Positions 11,037-22,732 of a stretch of DNA of 64,000 nucleotides are shown in pieces. Location of the stretch: assembly GCA_020205615.1 (NCBI GenBank), contig CM035163.1, forward strand, positions 44,588,189 to 44,652,188, read 5' to 3'. Under the pieces are notes generated by a model that ran no database searches, was not told where the DNA came from, and saw only the letters and a list, made by a program, of their open reading frames with translations. Made by a program: the position numbers and the translations under genes. The DNA comes from Panax quinquefolius. Taxonomy: Eukaryota > Streptophyta > Magnoliopsida > Apiales > Araliaceae. Position 1 is the stretch's first letter. The number at the start of each line of letters is the position of its first letter.

Positions 11037-11052
11037 CTGCTATGATACCAAT
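11037..11052 (-). other. primer binding site of element F
   Basis: The minus strand reads TTGGTATCATAGCAG directly after the LTR end CCTTTCA. It resembles the plant initiator-Met tRNA 3' complement TGGTATCAGAGC with one mismatch. Confidence 0.75.
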
Positions 11053-12050
11053 TGAAAGGTCAATAATAATCTAGAAGGGGGGTTGAATAGATTATTACAA
11101 ATTAAAATTTATATTTAGGCCTTTTTGAATTTTTTAGTTGTTAGTTAGCAGTTTTAGCAATTAGCATACAAGATAATAAAAATTTAATCACAATGCACAG
11201 AGATTTATTTGGTTCATAACATACACCCCTTGGTATGTTACTACGTCCAGTCTCAAGTCCCTACTTGGAACTTGAGATCCTATTACTATCAGTAATAACA
11301 ACTCCTTCAACAGGCGGAGAAGCCTTTACAAAATTTTATAGACAAACTTCCAACTATTCAACTATCCTATCTTGGACAGCAAGCTTCCCGCTCATTCCTC
11401 AAGTCTAGTTGTTCCACCTTTTGAGTATAGTTCTATTCGATTATCTGGTCTTGAAACAACAGCCTCTTCCTCACCTCACAAGTACACTAGTGACCCAACT
11501 TCTTGCTGACCTCTCTAAGACTCTGGTCATGGTTGAAGAATTACTTGTCTTTCTCACAGGTACATAAAATAAACCAACTCTAATCCTTTTTGATTTACAA
11601 AAGTTTACAACAAATTACTTCTTGAATAAGCTGATAAAAGTTAAGTACAAAGTAATGCTTCTCAAATAAGCAGATAGAAAATTAGGAACAAATATATAAG
11701 TATGAAAGTTCAAGGACTTTTATAATAAGCTTCTTTAAAGGAGATAGAACTTTTTATTTAGATCCATTGAGGCTTTAGATTAAGCAAATATAAGATGTTA
11801 AGGCACTTTGTAAAGAATTAACAATTCTATAAAATAAAGAGTGTTTTTCTATGGATATTATAGAATTGTTTCTTATATAGTTTCTACCAAGTATATTTTA
11901 ATGAATCAATATTTGTATAAAAGAATAAATCAAATCAAGTATTAGTTAAGCATAGACTGATATAACAAATATTACTATTTAACTCAAATAATATATAAGA
12001 ATATTTTATCTATTATGTGAACTTTTATAGATAATGTCACTTAGTACTAT

Positions 12051-12377
12051 AAGGAATCGTACGGTTCGAATTCCTCTCCGTAGAGGTGTATCTCCGTAGT
12101 CTTGCGGCGTCTATGTATGACAAAACTTATAGTTTTCACAATTGATATTTATATAAATATTTTCAATAGATCACTACGATTCTCAAATCCGGTTCGGATG
12201 ACTACTCTTTTTGGAGTAGTATCTCAATGTTGTTTTTAGCTATGAAGTGTCGTATCTATTTTACGATATTTATATAAATAATATCAATAAAAGGTTATTG
12301 AAGACTTTAAGGAATCGTACGATTCGAATTCCTCTCCGTAGAGGTGTATCTCCGTAGGCTTGCGGCGCCCAAGTATC
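12051..12377. repeat. three ~130 bp tandem units with hairpins and GGTTCGA boxes (element F LTR)
   Basis: Units start near 12051, 12183 and 12309. Units 1 and 3 share AAGGAATCGTACG and the stem-loop CCTCT-CCGT-AGAGG followed by TGTATCTCCGTAG. The middle unit has in the same place ACTACTC-TTTTTG-GAGTAGT followed by ATCTC. Units 1 and 2 also share ATATTTATATAAATA. Units 1 and 2 contain GGTTCG, and unit 3 GATTCGAATTCC, similar to a tRNA T-arm/B box. Confidence 0.65.
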
Positions 12378-12951
12378 CTTTTATTTGATAAATAGATGAA
12401 ATATGGATATGTAGAATTGTGTAGAACAGTATGTATTTGTATATCTATAGATAAGAAACAAGTAAGAAATAATTTAACAGAAATCAAACTTATCTCAATG
12501 CTTGGACCAATTTTTCTCTTCAAAAATTCAGAACTTTTGTAAGAAGAGATTTAAAGCTTTAGAGAGAATGTAGGTAAGGAGAGTATGCTTTGCTTTCCAC
12601 TGAATTGGTAAAAACCAAATGAATGAAATACTCCCTATTTATAGAATTTTATGAAGTTGGGGAAAAATTGTTATTTTGAAAACCGATTTTCGAATACACG
12701 GTTTTGATCAATAATTTTTTGAAATTAACGGACCAGATCAGAAGTAATTGCACGCGGAAGAAGAGCAAAATCCGCCCGAGCCATTTTCCTACTACTTATC
12801 ATTTATTACTTTAACCATGGTATTCAAAAACTTCCCAGCATACTTGGTCCCAAAAAGAATGGCACGTTTTGGTTTAAAGAATGTTGCCAGCTAACACTTT
12901 ATACACATAAGTTATAAATGATCATGCACACACTATTTATTAAGTCTTCTT

Positions 12952-12953
<2 letters not shown>

Positions 12954-12998
<45 letters not shown>
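12954..12998. repeat. (TA)n microsatellite
   Basis: About 45 bases of uninterrupted alternating T and A beside the left end of the inverted-repeat element. A second TA run (13241-13266) lies beside its right end. Confidence 0.95.
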
Positions 12999-13002
<4 letters not shown>

Positions 13003-13007
13003 AGTAA

Positions 13008-13236
13008 GGATCAAGTGCATACCCTTATCTTACTCACCGTGCTCACCCCCTTTAGCGACGGACCCGATGGCGGTTTTGATTAAATACAATAGTAAATACA
13101 TACTTTTAGCGACGGATAACATATAACGTCGTTAAAAGTATGAGCGACGGTTGTATATGACCAAACCATCACCGGGTCAAATTGCCGCTAAAGGGGGTAA
13201 TGCGAAGTGAGTAAAGATAAGGGTATGCACCGATCC
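13008..13236. mobile_element. MITE-like foldback element
   Basis: About 229 bases with terminal inverted repeats of roughly 50 bases. The left end GGATCAAGTGCATACCCTTA (13008) pairs with the right end GGGTATGCACCGATCC (13236). Inward, CCCCCTTTAGCGACGG pairs with a degenerate GCCGCTAAAGGGGG, and internal TTTAGCGACGG / CCGTCGCT words extend the foldback. There is no coding capacity. It is flanked on both sides by TA tracts, consistent with TA target preference but not proof of it. The superfamily is uncertain. Confidence 0.75.
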
Positions 13237-13241
13237 GAACA

Positions 13242-13273
<32 letters not shown>

Positions 13274-14438
13274 CTACTGTTATATATATACTAATATATT
13301 ATATATATGGAAAACATTTTTCCCAACTTTATTTTAGAAAAGAAATAGGGTTTCCTTGCCTTGAACATTATACGAATTAATTTATTTAACACTTGACATA
13401 TAATTTATCAAGGTCAATAAAAATTAATTCAAGTAAAAGCAGAAAATAATTAAAATAAAATAATAAATAAATAATTATATATTTATTTAAAACATAATTG
13501 TTATCATCAAAATATATAAAATATATAATACCTATCAATTCAATACTTGCATAATCTCTTTCATCTGCTGAAGCTTTGTATATATGATGTCTTTGAAATG
13601 TATCCATTGAAGACATCCGTTGAAACATTAAATGCATTTGACATTTTTGAGCTTTGATGGAGACTTTCTGCACAACTTTTGATTAGCAGACTGGCCCACT
13701 AACACAGCAGACTGCTATCTCACCTAACACCTGAAAAGGTGTTTTCTGCTGACCCATAGTACTTTCCTTAGCTTCTTCAATACGTTTCTTTGTTATATAC
13801 TAAGGATGACTGTTGTGTCATTGGGACTCCCAAGGTCTTCAACGTCTAACTCATTCCATATTTGTTGTCTTTTATCTTTAAACAAATGGACGAAGCTCGA
13901 TGCTTCTGACACAGACAGATGAAGCACTATGATTCTGATCGTGGTGTCTTTCCACCTTGGTACTTGATCTGGTGCTGATAGATGAGAACACTATGATTTC
14001 TCTTAAGTACGGGTACACTACGATCTTCACTTGCTTGACTTGCAGACTCTACGCTTCTGAGAGCACTCTACGTACTCTGACTTGGCTCGGCAAGCATTAG
14101 AACTACTCTACGACTTTGGAGAGGCCCTTCAAAGCAGATACACTACGATCCTCGATGCTCTACGATTCTACCTTATCTTTTGCAATCTCTTAATGATCTC
14201 GATAGACTACGATTCAGTTGAAGCCTATCTATTACATCTCAAGATATAGATCAACCTAATAACTTTGATCTTTTCTTCTATACATTCATTTACAGAATGA
14301 TAAACATTAAAGTCCAGATTAACCTAACAAATTTGATCTATCACTAAGTCCTTGTACATATGATCCTTTGAAGGACTTTACATATAATCATGACTATTAG
14401 CTTTCAACGTCAAATTTTAAATATGCAATCTTCCAACA

Positions 14439-15564
14439 TAGGAGAATAATTTGATAAGTTCTGCATATCCTTACAAAGAGGATATAGATGATACATCTAT
14501 GCAAATATCAAAAATAGTGAATGATAAATGCCAGGGGTCCTTAAACTTGGAATTGGATGATGCACATGTCCAATTTGTCATATATGAAGTCAAAAGGTAT
14601 CTTGGTAATATTAATTTAATTTGTTTTTGCTACTGATGTTGTTGACTCTATAGTGCAAGAATCTCTTAAGCAAATATACAAGAATGATTTAAGGGCAGGA
14701 ATGGAGCAAAATCATGATCTAAAGGATGCTCCTAATGAATTGAATTGTTACCAGTCCACTTGAAGTTCACAAGTCCGATTACATAGAATGAGAAGGATGA
14801 TGTCAAGCCAATGACAATAAACAAGGGCAGCTGCTTGGGAGGCAACCCAAGAACTCAGATTTGATCTTTCTATCCCTTTATTTTTTTTAGTTGCATGTTA
14901 CCTAATAGTTCTTTCTTCTATGCATGATTTTCTTACATTGGGGACAATGTAAGGTTTGAGTGTTGGGGGAGAGATTTAGGTTTTATTTTATTTAGGGATA
15001 TTAATCCAATATTGATGGGAAGTTAAAAATTTTGATGTCTTTTGAAAATTTTTGGTTTCCATATATGATTCTATTTGCCTATGTGTTCGAGGATTAAAGT
15101 CAAAGATTAAGAATTAATGCTAAAATTCAGAATATGTTTGATGCTTAATTTGTTAATGAATGATGACAACTAAGCTATGATCCATAGTAACTAATTTAAA
15201 TGGAATTTGTGATACACGAGTACTTGAATATGAGAAGCATGTTTATTTAGCCAAGTTATTTGTGGAGTTGTCTATGTGCACTAATTTCATGACTTTCATC
15301 TGTTTAACTTGCTTATGCTTATTGCAGAACCATGTGGAGAAAAGTAAAAAAAATAATGAATGGAAAAAAGGGAAAAGAGAAATGAGAAAAAAATTTGATG
15401 ATTGAAAAATCTGCTTCAATGTCCATTGTGCGAAATAACAAGGTATCCAAGCCTCGGGAAGAATTGGTATTCACGCTAAAAAGTGTGATGGATAAAAGCA
15501 GCTTGACTAGTCGACTTTTGTGGCCTTTATTACTTGAATAAGTAAGCCCTAGGGGTGTCTCTAC
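14439..15564 (+). mobile_element. older element C, 3' internal part, left fragment
   Basis: Contains the GCTGCTTGGGAGGCAACCCA motif (about 14831) and ATTGGGGACAATGTAAGGTTTGAGTGTTGGGGG (about 14937-14970), which are typical of the untranslated region downstream of pol in plant Athila/Tat elements. Its right end is cut by copia element B and continues at 24606 after the shared TCTAC. The short ORF 14451-14636 has no recognised domain. No pol sequence of C remains in the window. Confidence 0.65.
15560..15564. repeat. target-site duplication TCTAC, left copy (element B)
   Basis: TCTAC directly precedes the 5' LTR and is repeated exactly at 24601-24605. Confidence 0.9.
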
Positions 15565-17430
15565 TGAAAGTAGTATGCACACAAGCCAATCATGTTTGAT
15601 GATAAAGCATATACTTTGTAACAATCTTATTCATTTATTAATAAAAAGTATTAATTTATTAAAGGCTTTTAATTATCTACATGATGCTGTTTTATAATAT
15701 GTGATAAACCCATAGTTTTAAGCAATGCTTTTAGAATAATGATGATGATCATTCTAATGAGATCTAAATTCTTAGAAAGCTTAAAACTAAAATAGTTCCC
15801 AATCATTGGATTACTAAATTGGGGATTAGTGAATCCAGGATAGATCGGGGTACATATGTTGCTTGCTCATTGGATGAGGATGATTGATCTCATGATCATT
15901 TGTGTGGAACACTAAAGCAAATATGTAGGTGCTTATTAGAGAATAAGTTGAGAATTGGCTCGCTAAGGAATACCTAATGGAGTTTTATTTGCCTATCAAT
16001 AGGAATTCCTGAAGTGATAGTAGTACAAGTGATCCTTGGACTTGAGATCATCATAGTATCTTGTGTATGATGAGTTATACTTTGACTTATTCCTTAAGAC
16101 CCTTAGGGTATATCAAAGGGTATGCTTGGGTATAATAAGTTGTACATGGAGATAATGTATGATCAATAAAGAATCGCCACTTCTAATAAAAGAAGAGAAA
16201 TGTCATATGTGATTCGATAAATGACAACCCAGTAGTCCTTGGCCAAGGCAGAATGAAATTAGAAAGGAGTTTCTAATTTGCATTATTTGGAGTTGTGCAT
16301 TTAAGGATCGAAATACATATAATTAAATAAAATAAGACTTGACAGTAATTCCATGTCTTATATTTAATTGGGACATTGTATGGTGGAAGGATTGAATTGT
16401 ACGGTAACTATTTACTCAAAGGTTCTTTTTATGATTAATGTTGAAATCTATATTATCTGGAAAGTCGTTGATCATTTAGGGAGGCTTATCCTATTGTAGA
16501 ATAAATATTATTTATTTAAATAAATTAATTATTTAATTTATTTATTTAAATAAGATTAGAATTGTTCTAATTGATTTATTCACAACCTAGGTTTAATATG
16601 GAGAACCTAAAGGGTCACACCATAAAAGGAAGAATAATTATTTAAGAAGTAAATGGCATAATCGTAATAATATGTTATGTATATTTAATTTAATCTATGG
16701 TGATAGAATAAATTAAATAGCTTAATATTATTATTTAATATTTTAGAAATATTAAATATAAATTAATAAGAGAGTCTTATTAATATTATTACAATTATTA
16801 TTATTTTAATTTCTAAAAGAGTTTAGGAATTAATTTAATATAAGTACTCTCATTTATTCCTAATTGGGTTAGGAAGGAAAATTAGTTAAAGGAGTTTAAT
16901 TAATTATCCCTAATAAGATTAGGGAGCTTAATTAATTAAAAGAATTAATTAATTAAAACCCAATTCCTTAATTGTTAAGGTGGGTTGCTTACATCTATAA
17001 ATAAGAGGAGTCTTATTATGGGTGGTATGGGTTGTTGATTTTTCAACATCGTAATAATTCAATTGTTGGGAGAGTACACCCTTTCTATAGAGATAGAAAA
17101 ACTAGGGTTTAGCCAACCAACCATCTTCTTGAATTTTCTTCTTCCTTGGTGGATCACCTCAGAGGCCAAACATTTGGGTGGCTAACGTTGATCAAAGGAA
17201 GGAACCAAACCGGTGGATTCAAGATTGAGCGAAAGGATTTGGAGGTGAACTTGTACACGAGGAAGTTCGATCTTCAAGGTATGATTTATTCTTTATCTTT
17301 TCGTTTAATTAATAATTGTGCATAAAGGGTGATCCGGGTATATGGTTTATAAATTTTTAAACTCTGATTTTTACTCGCTTCCGCTTTATTTTGCAATTTG
17401 ATTGCGCACATGAATATTACAAACCTAACA
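15565..17430 (+). mobile_element. 5' LTR of element B
   Basis: 1866 bases, TGAAAGTAGTATGCAC to CAAACCTAACA. It holds TATAAATAAG at 16996 followed by a leader. Differences from the 3' LTR are clumped and often small indels or short replaced tracts (around 15960, 16225, 16395 and 16460). Confidence 0.93.
16996..17005 (+). promoter_or_regulatory. TATA box in 5' LTR of B
   Basis: TATAAATAAG, conserved at 24159 in the 3' LTR; position fits an LTR core promoter with the transcript start about 30 bases downstream. Confidence 0.65.
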
Positions 17431-17431
17431 G

Positions 17432-17444
17432 TGGCATCAGAGCC
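17432..17444 (+). other. primer binding site of element B
   Basis: TGGCATCAGAGCC one base after the LTR end; matches the initiator-Met tRNA complement (TGGTATCAGAGCC) with one change. Confidence 0.9.
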
Positions 17445-17601
17445 AAACCTTTATGCGAATTATTAATTGTTTTAATTTGATATGTATATTGATATGTGTT
17501 TAGAACAATTTAATTGAGCATATTTTTTATTGTATAAAATTTACGAAAAAAAAAGAGATAATAGTCCTTAACTTTTAAAGAGGGACATGCACGGTTTCCG
17601 G

Positions 17602-17621
17602 AAAAAAAAAAAAAAAAAAAA
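17602..17621 (+). repeat. A20 homopolymer
   Basis: Twenty A residues in the element B leader after TTTCCGG. Confidence 0.9.
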
Positions 17622-17699
17622 TGAAAAGGCAGGAGTTACATGATTGCAGGACTTCCAAGAAAAGGAACGGTTAAGATATATATAATATGTATACCGTAA

Positions 17700-17701
<2 letters not shown>

Positions 17702-17744
<43 letters not shown>

Positions 17745-17747
17745 TGG

Positions 17748-17776
<29 letters not shown>
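17702..17776. repeat. interrupted (TA)n microsatellite
   Basis: Two long TA runs separated by CTGGT in the untranslated leader of element B. Confidence 0.95.
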
Positions 17777-17781
<5 letters not shown>

Positions 17782-17954
17782 CTCAATAATTTTATAATTA
17801 AAATAAAAGGTTTATTTTAATTTTAAATAAAAAGTTTATTTTAATTTTAAAATAATAGTTTTATTTTAATTTTAAAATTAGAATTTCATGCTAACTAATT
17901 AGAGTTGGAATTGGATTCCATAATAACTAATTGGAGTTGAAATTGGATTCTATT

Positions 17955-18240
17955 TTCCTTAAATAAAAGAGTTTATTTAGATATGAAATAAGATTTCATA
18001 TTATTCAAAATAAAAGAGTTTATTTGTGAATAGGAAAGAGAATCCATGTTTCCTTAAATAAAGGAGTTTATTTAGATATGAAATAGGATTTCATATTATT
18101 CAAAATAAAAGAGTTTATTTGTGAATAGGAAAGAAAATCCGTGTTTCCTTAAATAAAGGAGTTTATTTAGATATGAAATAAGATTTCATATTATTCAAAA
18201 TAAAAGAGTTTATTTGTGAATAGGAAATATAATCAAGTGT
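17955..18240 (+). repeat. ~94 bp tandem repeats in element B leader
   Basis: Three close copies of a unit beginning TTTCCTTAAATAAA and containing AAAATAAAAGAGTTTATTTG (starts near 17955, 18049 and 18145). Wider degenerate repeats of AATAAA(A/G)GAGTTTATTT and GGAATTGGATTCCATA run from 17800 to 18520. GGAATTGGATTCC is nearly palindromic. Confidence 0.8.
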
Positions 18241-18539
18241 TTCCTTTAATATTTTTTTTTACATGGAATTGGATTCCATAATTAATTAAAATAAAAGAGT
18301 TTATTTTAATTAGAGATTTTTTTTATTACATGGAATTGGATTCCATAATTAATTAAAATAAAGGAGTTTATTTTGATTAAAATTTTGATTAAAATAAAAT
18401 AGTTTATTTTATTCAAAATTGGATAAATTAAAATAAAATAGTTTTATTTTGATTTAAATTTGGATTAAAATAAAGGAGTTTATTTTGATTCAAAAATAGA
18501 TTTTATACTAACTAAATTTTGCCCATTAAATGATATCAA

Positions 18540-19760
18540 TATATATATTAAATGTTTATTATTCATAAGATGAATGTTATTTATTGATGCATATGGTGAT
18601 GTGTATGATAATAAATGCGATTGATTATGGACTATTGACCAATGTGATTGGATTTTATTTTAGTTGGATGCATGAATGTATGAGTTTTATTAAATGGGGT
18701 CTGCAGATTACCTAAATGCGCTCTAATTTTTCTTAATGTAAATTCTATCTCCTCCTATGTACTTCTCCTCGATCACGATCAAGGTTTCTATTTATTTTAA
18801 ATAGTTTTGTAATAGGAATATTTAGAATTAATTTTGAAGAATTAGAGATCAAGGGACAAGAAGCGCTTGAAGACCGTTTGTAATAGAAACCCAAGTTTAA
18901 ATGTAATAGTTATATTTAAATATTATTTCTTGCACCCCTAGGGTTTGACCTTTTGGTTCACTTGGTGGCTCTAGTGAACCAAACTAGAATAAAAGTCCAT
19001 AATCAATCCGAGTAGAATATAGTATTCTATATGTGCATGCTTATACTATATATATATTATATATTATGCAAACATGCTTCGCATGTTTATTAATATGACG
19101 CGTATTTTATATATATATATAAATGCGCTTAAACAAATGAGACAAATTAATAACAAACCCCTCAATTTTTATATTAAGTCTAAGCGTTCAAAGATATTTG
19201 GAATATCGAACGTCTCCTTCTAGCATGATAAAATTAATAGAGTATTAAATATTTAATATGAGTTTGTTGTGTCACCACAAGGCAAGTATTAAGTATTTAA
19301 GATGTTAATTTATCACATTTGATGCTTATAAAGAAAATTGAACAATATTGTTTTGTTGTGTCACCACAAGGATGATATTTTTCTTTTTGAATATATGGAG
19401 TGCTAGGTCGGACTTAACTTGGATAATTTTGATTCGGATGTGCCACCACTTGATCAAAATAATCTAAGAGGCAAAATACAAGGAGTTGCATAGTTGATGT
19501 AATTGACAAAAGTTGTCTACCTATTTATTTATATATAGTTTGTTGTGTCACCACAAGGCTATATACATTTGAAATGGGATCCTTATTCTCACTAGCAAAT
19601 CTTTAATTAGATTTTGCCGAACTATATAAGTGAGGTAATATAGTTTGAAGAAAATAGTGGGAGATACCAATTTAAAACAAGACCTAAATTATTTTGGTAA
19701 TTAATAATAGAATGTATGTTAAAATGTTGTTAATTACAAATTCATTTCTGAAATTTTACA
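18540..19760 (+). other. element B leader without recognisable coding
   Basis: AT-rich internal sequence between the repeats and gag. A phrase like GTTTGTTGTGTCACCACAAGG recurs at about 19264, 19354 and 19540, and a related GATGTGCCACCACTTG at about 19438, as dispersed repeats. No gene was seen. Confidence 0.6.
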
Positions 19761-20360
19761 ATGTCTAAAATTACTATCACTTTGAAGCATATTAGATGCT
19801 AAATTAAGGGGACCGAATTAAATGGATTGGTTAAGGAATTTGAGAATAGTTCTCATAGGTGAAAAGCTATCTTATGTCATAATCGCCTATCCACCGTAAT
19901 GGTTGCAGACAATGCCTACGAGGAAGAGATTGCTACTTTTAGAAAGTGGCAAGATGATGCTGATTGGCTCAATGCATCATGCTCGCATCTATGAGTAATG
20001 AGCGGCGTCGGCGATGAAACTATGGATGCTCCTACTATATATTCACGCACATCAAGTAGTTGATGGTGAGGAAATGGGGGGTGATAGATATCGAGATATC
20101 TAAGGAGCTCTTAGATCTAGAATAGCCAATGGCACTATAGTACAGATAAAAAGTTCTTAACATAATCAATTTGATTGATCAATTAGGACAACTGGTTTTG
20201 TCATGGATGGAGAGTTGAGCCAAGATTTGATCTTGCACTCACTCCCGGACTCCTTTCACAATTGTTGTGAATTTTTCATATGAACAAGCTAGATATCAGC
20301 TTTGCTAATTTGCTTAACATGTTGAAAAATGTTGAGAGTCACTTTCAACCAAGAAAGATC
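19761..20360 (+). pseudogene. copia gag remnant (element B)
   Basis: Starts ATGTCTAAAATTACTATC. Several frames together read the copia gag family: NGLVKEFE, KLSYV-like, YEEEIATFRKWQDDADW, then GFVMDGELSQDLILHSLPDSF, HMNKLDISFANLLNMLKNVESHF. Stops and frameshifts interrupt every segment. The Lys-rich stretch that should carry the zinc knuckle (20360-20560) is not recognisable. Confidence 0.75.
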
Positions 20361-20612
20361 AAGTCTTCTTGGTAGAGGCCAAAGGATCTTACGAAAGAAG
20401 AGCGATTCAAAGAAGGTAAATAGAAAGGCATAAACAAAGGATAATAAGAAACAAAGCGTCACGGATAGCAAATGAGTTTACTTCCACCGCAATAAGCTGG
20501 ACCTTGGAAAGAAAAGCGAAGAAGCATCTTGCAGAGGCTAACCAAAGAAGCTTAGTGAAGTTTGATTCATAATCTGATTTTTGTTCATGATTGAAATAAA
20601 TTTTCTTTAAGT

Positions 20613-20860
20613 CGAGGTTCTACTTGGGTATTGGATACCGACTTTGGTTATCATAAATATAGATTTATGAAAAGGACCAAGCGAAGTAGAAAGCTAAACA
20701 AAGATAAGTAATCCTATGTGTGGAAAATGAAGCAAAGGTTCACGCATTAGCTATAGAAACTTATAGTTTAGCACTCCCTACGGGCAAATCTATTAAGTCG
20801 ATAAGTTGTTATTCTATTCCGATTACTTGTTAGAAATATTATTTCCATTTTATTGTTGGA
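20613..20860 (+). pseudogene. copia protease and pre-integrase remnant (element B)
   Basis: STWVLDTDFGYH stands where copia proteases have WxLDTGC: the catalytic DTG reads DTD. Downstream, KVHALAIETYSLALPTGKSIK-CYSIP matches the gag-pre-integrase region of copia polyproteins. The reading is interrupted after position 20820. Confidence 0.7.
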
Positions 20861-21199
20861 CAATGAAATATTTGGTATTATATTTAAGAACAATTGTTGT
20901 TCTATTTATAATAATAATAATGTTTTGTATAGAGGCTGGAATATTACTTAATAAATTTTGTATACTTGACTTACATGAAAATAATTTTGCATATTGAACA
21001 AATTAGTATAAGAAAAGGAGATGATCATTCAAAGAGTTGAATGTGTGTATTTGTTGAAATACAAGTATAAATTATTTGAAAGGTTCAAAGAATTCAGAAG
21101 TGAAACAAATTGACAAAGTATTAAGATTCTTTGATTAGATCAAGGAATAAATACTTGTGCAATAAATTTCTAGATCATCTCAAATGGTTTTCTCATAAT

Positions 21200-21620
21200 T
21201 GACACATCTTGATACGCAATAATTGATTGATGTATCTGAAAGGAAAAATCGTACCTTGTTGGACATGGTGCGGTCCATAATGATTTTATCGACATTCTAG
21301 TATCCTTCTGGGATAATGTCCTAGAAATGGTACGCATATCTACTGAAAAGGTAACCTCAAAATTCTACCCCAAGACTCCATAAAAGTTATGGACGGGGAG
21401 GATTCCTAATCTTAAGTATGTTAAGATAAGGGTTGTCCAACTTATGTGAAAAGGTTTCAAAAGATAAGCTTGGGACAAGATTTGACAAGTGTCGATTTGT
21501 GGGACATCCTAAAGTAAGTTTAGGGTATATGTTCTATAATCCTACTTAGCAAAAGGTGTTTGTTACGAAACACGCTTCCTTCTAAGATAAAGGTTTTTAT
21601 CATTGAAGGGCTAGTGGGAG
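21200..21620 (+). pseudogene. copia integrase C-terminal remnant (element B)
   Basis: Readable pieces: RKEKSYLVGHGAVHNDFIDILVSFWDNVLEM, then KLWTGRIPNLKYVKI and KDKLGTRFDKCRFVGHPKVSLGYMFYNP and KVFVTKHASF. These follow the order of the copia integrase end and the RT lead-in. Stops occur between pieces. Confidence 0.75.
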
Positions 21621-22149
21621 GATAATAGATCTTGAAGAGTTCAAGAACCACAAAACACTATAAGTCGAATAAGAGGAACACGTAGATGACTATTGTACCA
21701 CAACCGAATCGTGAAGTGCGGAATAGTCACAGAAGATACCTAGGAGGTATGGATTCATCATGGTGGATGATGATGAGGTACGCATCATAGAAGATGATGA
21801 TCCAGAGTTACATACAATGAGGTAAGAGTTCTAGTGTGTACAAAAGGGACAATGGGAGCACCGTGATGATATACTATGGATAAGGAATGACATACCAATG
21901 CTACAATCAGTAAAGATAAAGTTGTCTAAACATTCCTCCATGAATGATTTGGAAGAGTATCTTAATTGGGGATATAAATCTATATAGATAGATTTAAGAG
22001 GATGCTCGACTTAACCCAAGGAACGTATATTCATTTGATGCTAAAGTCGTTTAGCATGGCAAACTCCAAGAGATGTCTCATGTCGATGAGCTATGGAGTG
22101 TATCTCTCTTAATAGTCCCCATAGACTCCAAAGAAGAGAGATCGCATGA

Positions 22150-22720
22150 GTGACAATCATGTATGCAATGAAATGTATGAGACACGATGTTGATCGGTCG
22201 TATTCAGGAGAAGATCAACGTAAGGCGGTGAAAAACATCTTAAAGTGCTTAGCAAGCACTAAGGATGTGATCATATTCATGGTGGGTCTAAATTAAAACT
22301 AGAGGGCTTATGACTCAAGTTTTTCAAAGCAGATCAAGACGACAGAAAAATCCACTTTAAGGTAAAGGTTACCTTGAGCAGTTAGTGCGATGAATTGGAA
22401 AGGTTCCAAACAATGAAAGAGTTCTTGGTTTAGTGATAAAGACAAAGTATATAGCTATAAATGAAGCCGCAAGTTGATTGTTTGGATTAAAAGTTCATTC
22501 TGAGAACTAGGAATAGTTCTAAGTCTCATCTTGGATCTAAACATGTGTTGTGGCACTTTCATTTGATTATTAGAATCATTGAAAGATGGGAAATCACTAT
22601 AGAGATAGTGGACTCTCAAGAACAACATTACATATCCATTAACTAAAGCTTATCCAACGGACAGGATAATCGTAACTTAGAGAAGAAGAGTATAAGATAC
22701 CATGACGATTGGCTTTAGTG
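22150..22720 (+). pseudogene. copia RT/RNase H end remnant (element B)
   Basis: MYAMKCMRHDVDRSYSGEDQRKAVKNILKCLASTKDVIIF corresponds to the RT-RNase H connection; a later phrase near 22440-22500 (KYIAINEAA) matches the RNase H segment TEAEYIAASEAA. Most of the RT core between 21620 and 22150 is missing or too decayed to read. Confidence 0.7.
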
Positions 22721-22732
22721 CAAGTGGGAGAT
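22720..22732 (+). other. polypurine tract of element B
   Basis: CAAGTGGGAGA immediately before the 3' LTR; typical of copia elements. Confidence 0.85.

Larger units (their letters stand above)
9387..14438 (-). mobile_element. copia-type element F, 5' half, minus strand
   Basis: On the minus strand the order is LTR (14438 to 11053), primer binding site, gag, then coiled-coil sequence running into the gap. The gag family, long LTR and gag with a coiled-coil extension fit a SIRE/Maximus-like copia lineage. The pol genes and other LTR lie beyond the gap or are lost. The flank at 14439 belongs to the older element C. Confidence 0.8.
11053..14438 (-). mobile_element. 5' LTR of copia element F
   Basis: On the minus strand it begins TGTTGGAAGATTGCATAT at 14438 and ends ATTGACCTTTCA at 11053, next to the primer site. 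It is 3386 bases including a nested inverted-repeat transposon and TA tracts. Several ORFs inside (for example 13386-13673) show no domain and are not called. Repeated CTACGATTC-like words occur at 13930-14215. Confidence 0.75.

Noticed and set aside
12051..12120. complete tRNA gene
   Set aside because: Only a T-arm-like box is present; no acceptor stem, D arm or anticodon arm can be folded.
13386..13673. 95-residue minus-strand ORF
   Set aside because: Low-complexity Ile/Tyr/Leu sequence from AT-rich LTR DNA; no domain.
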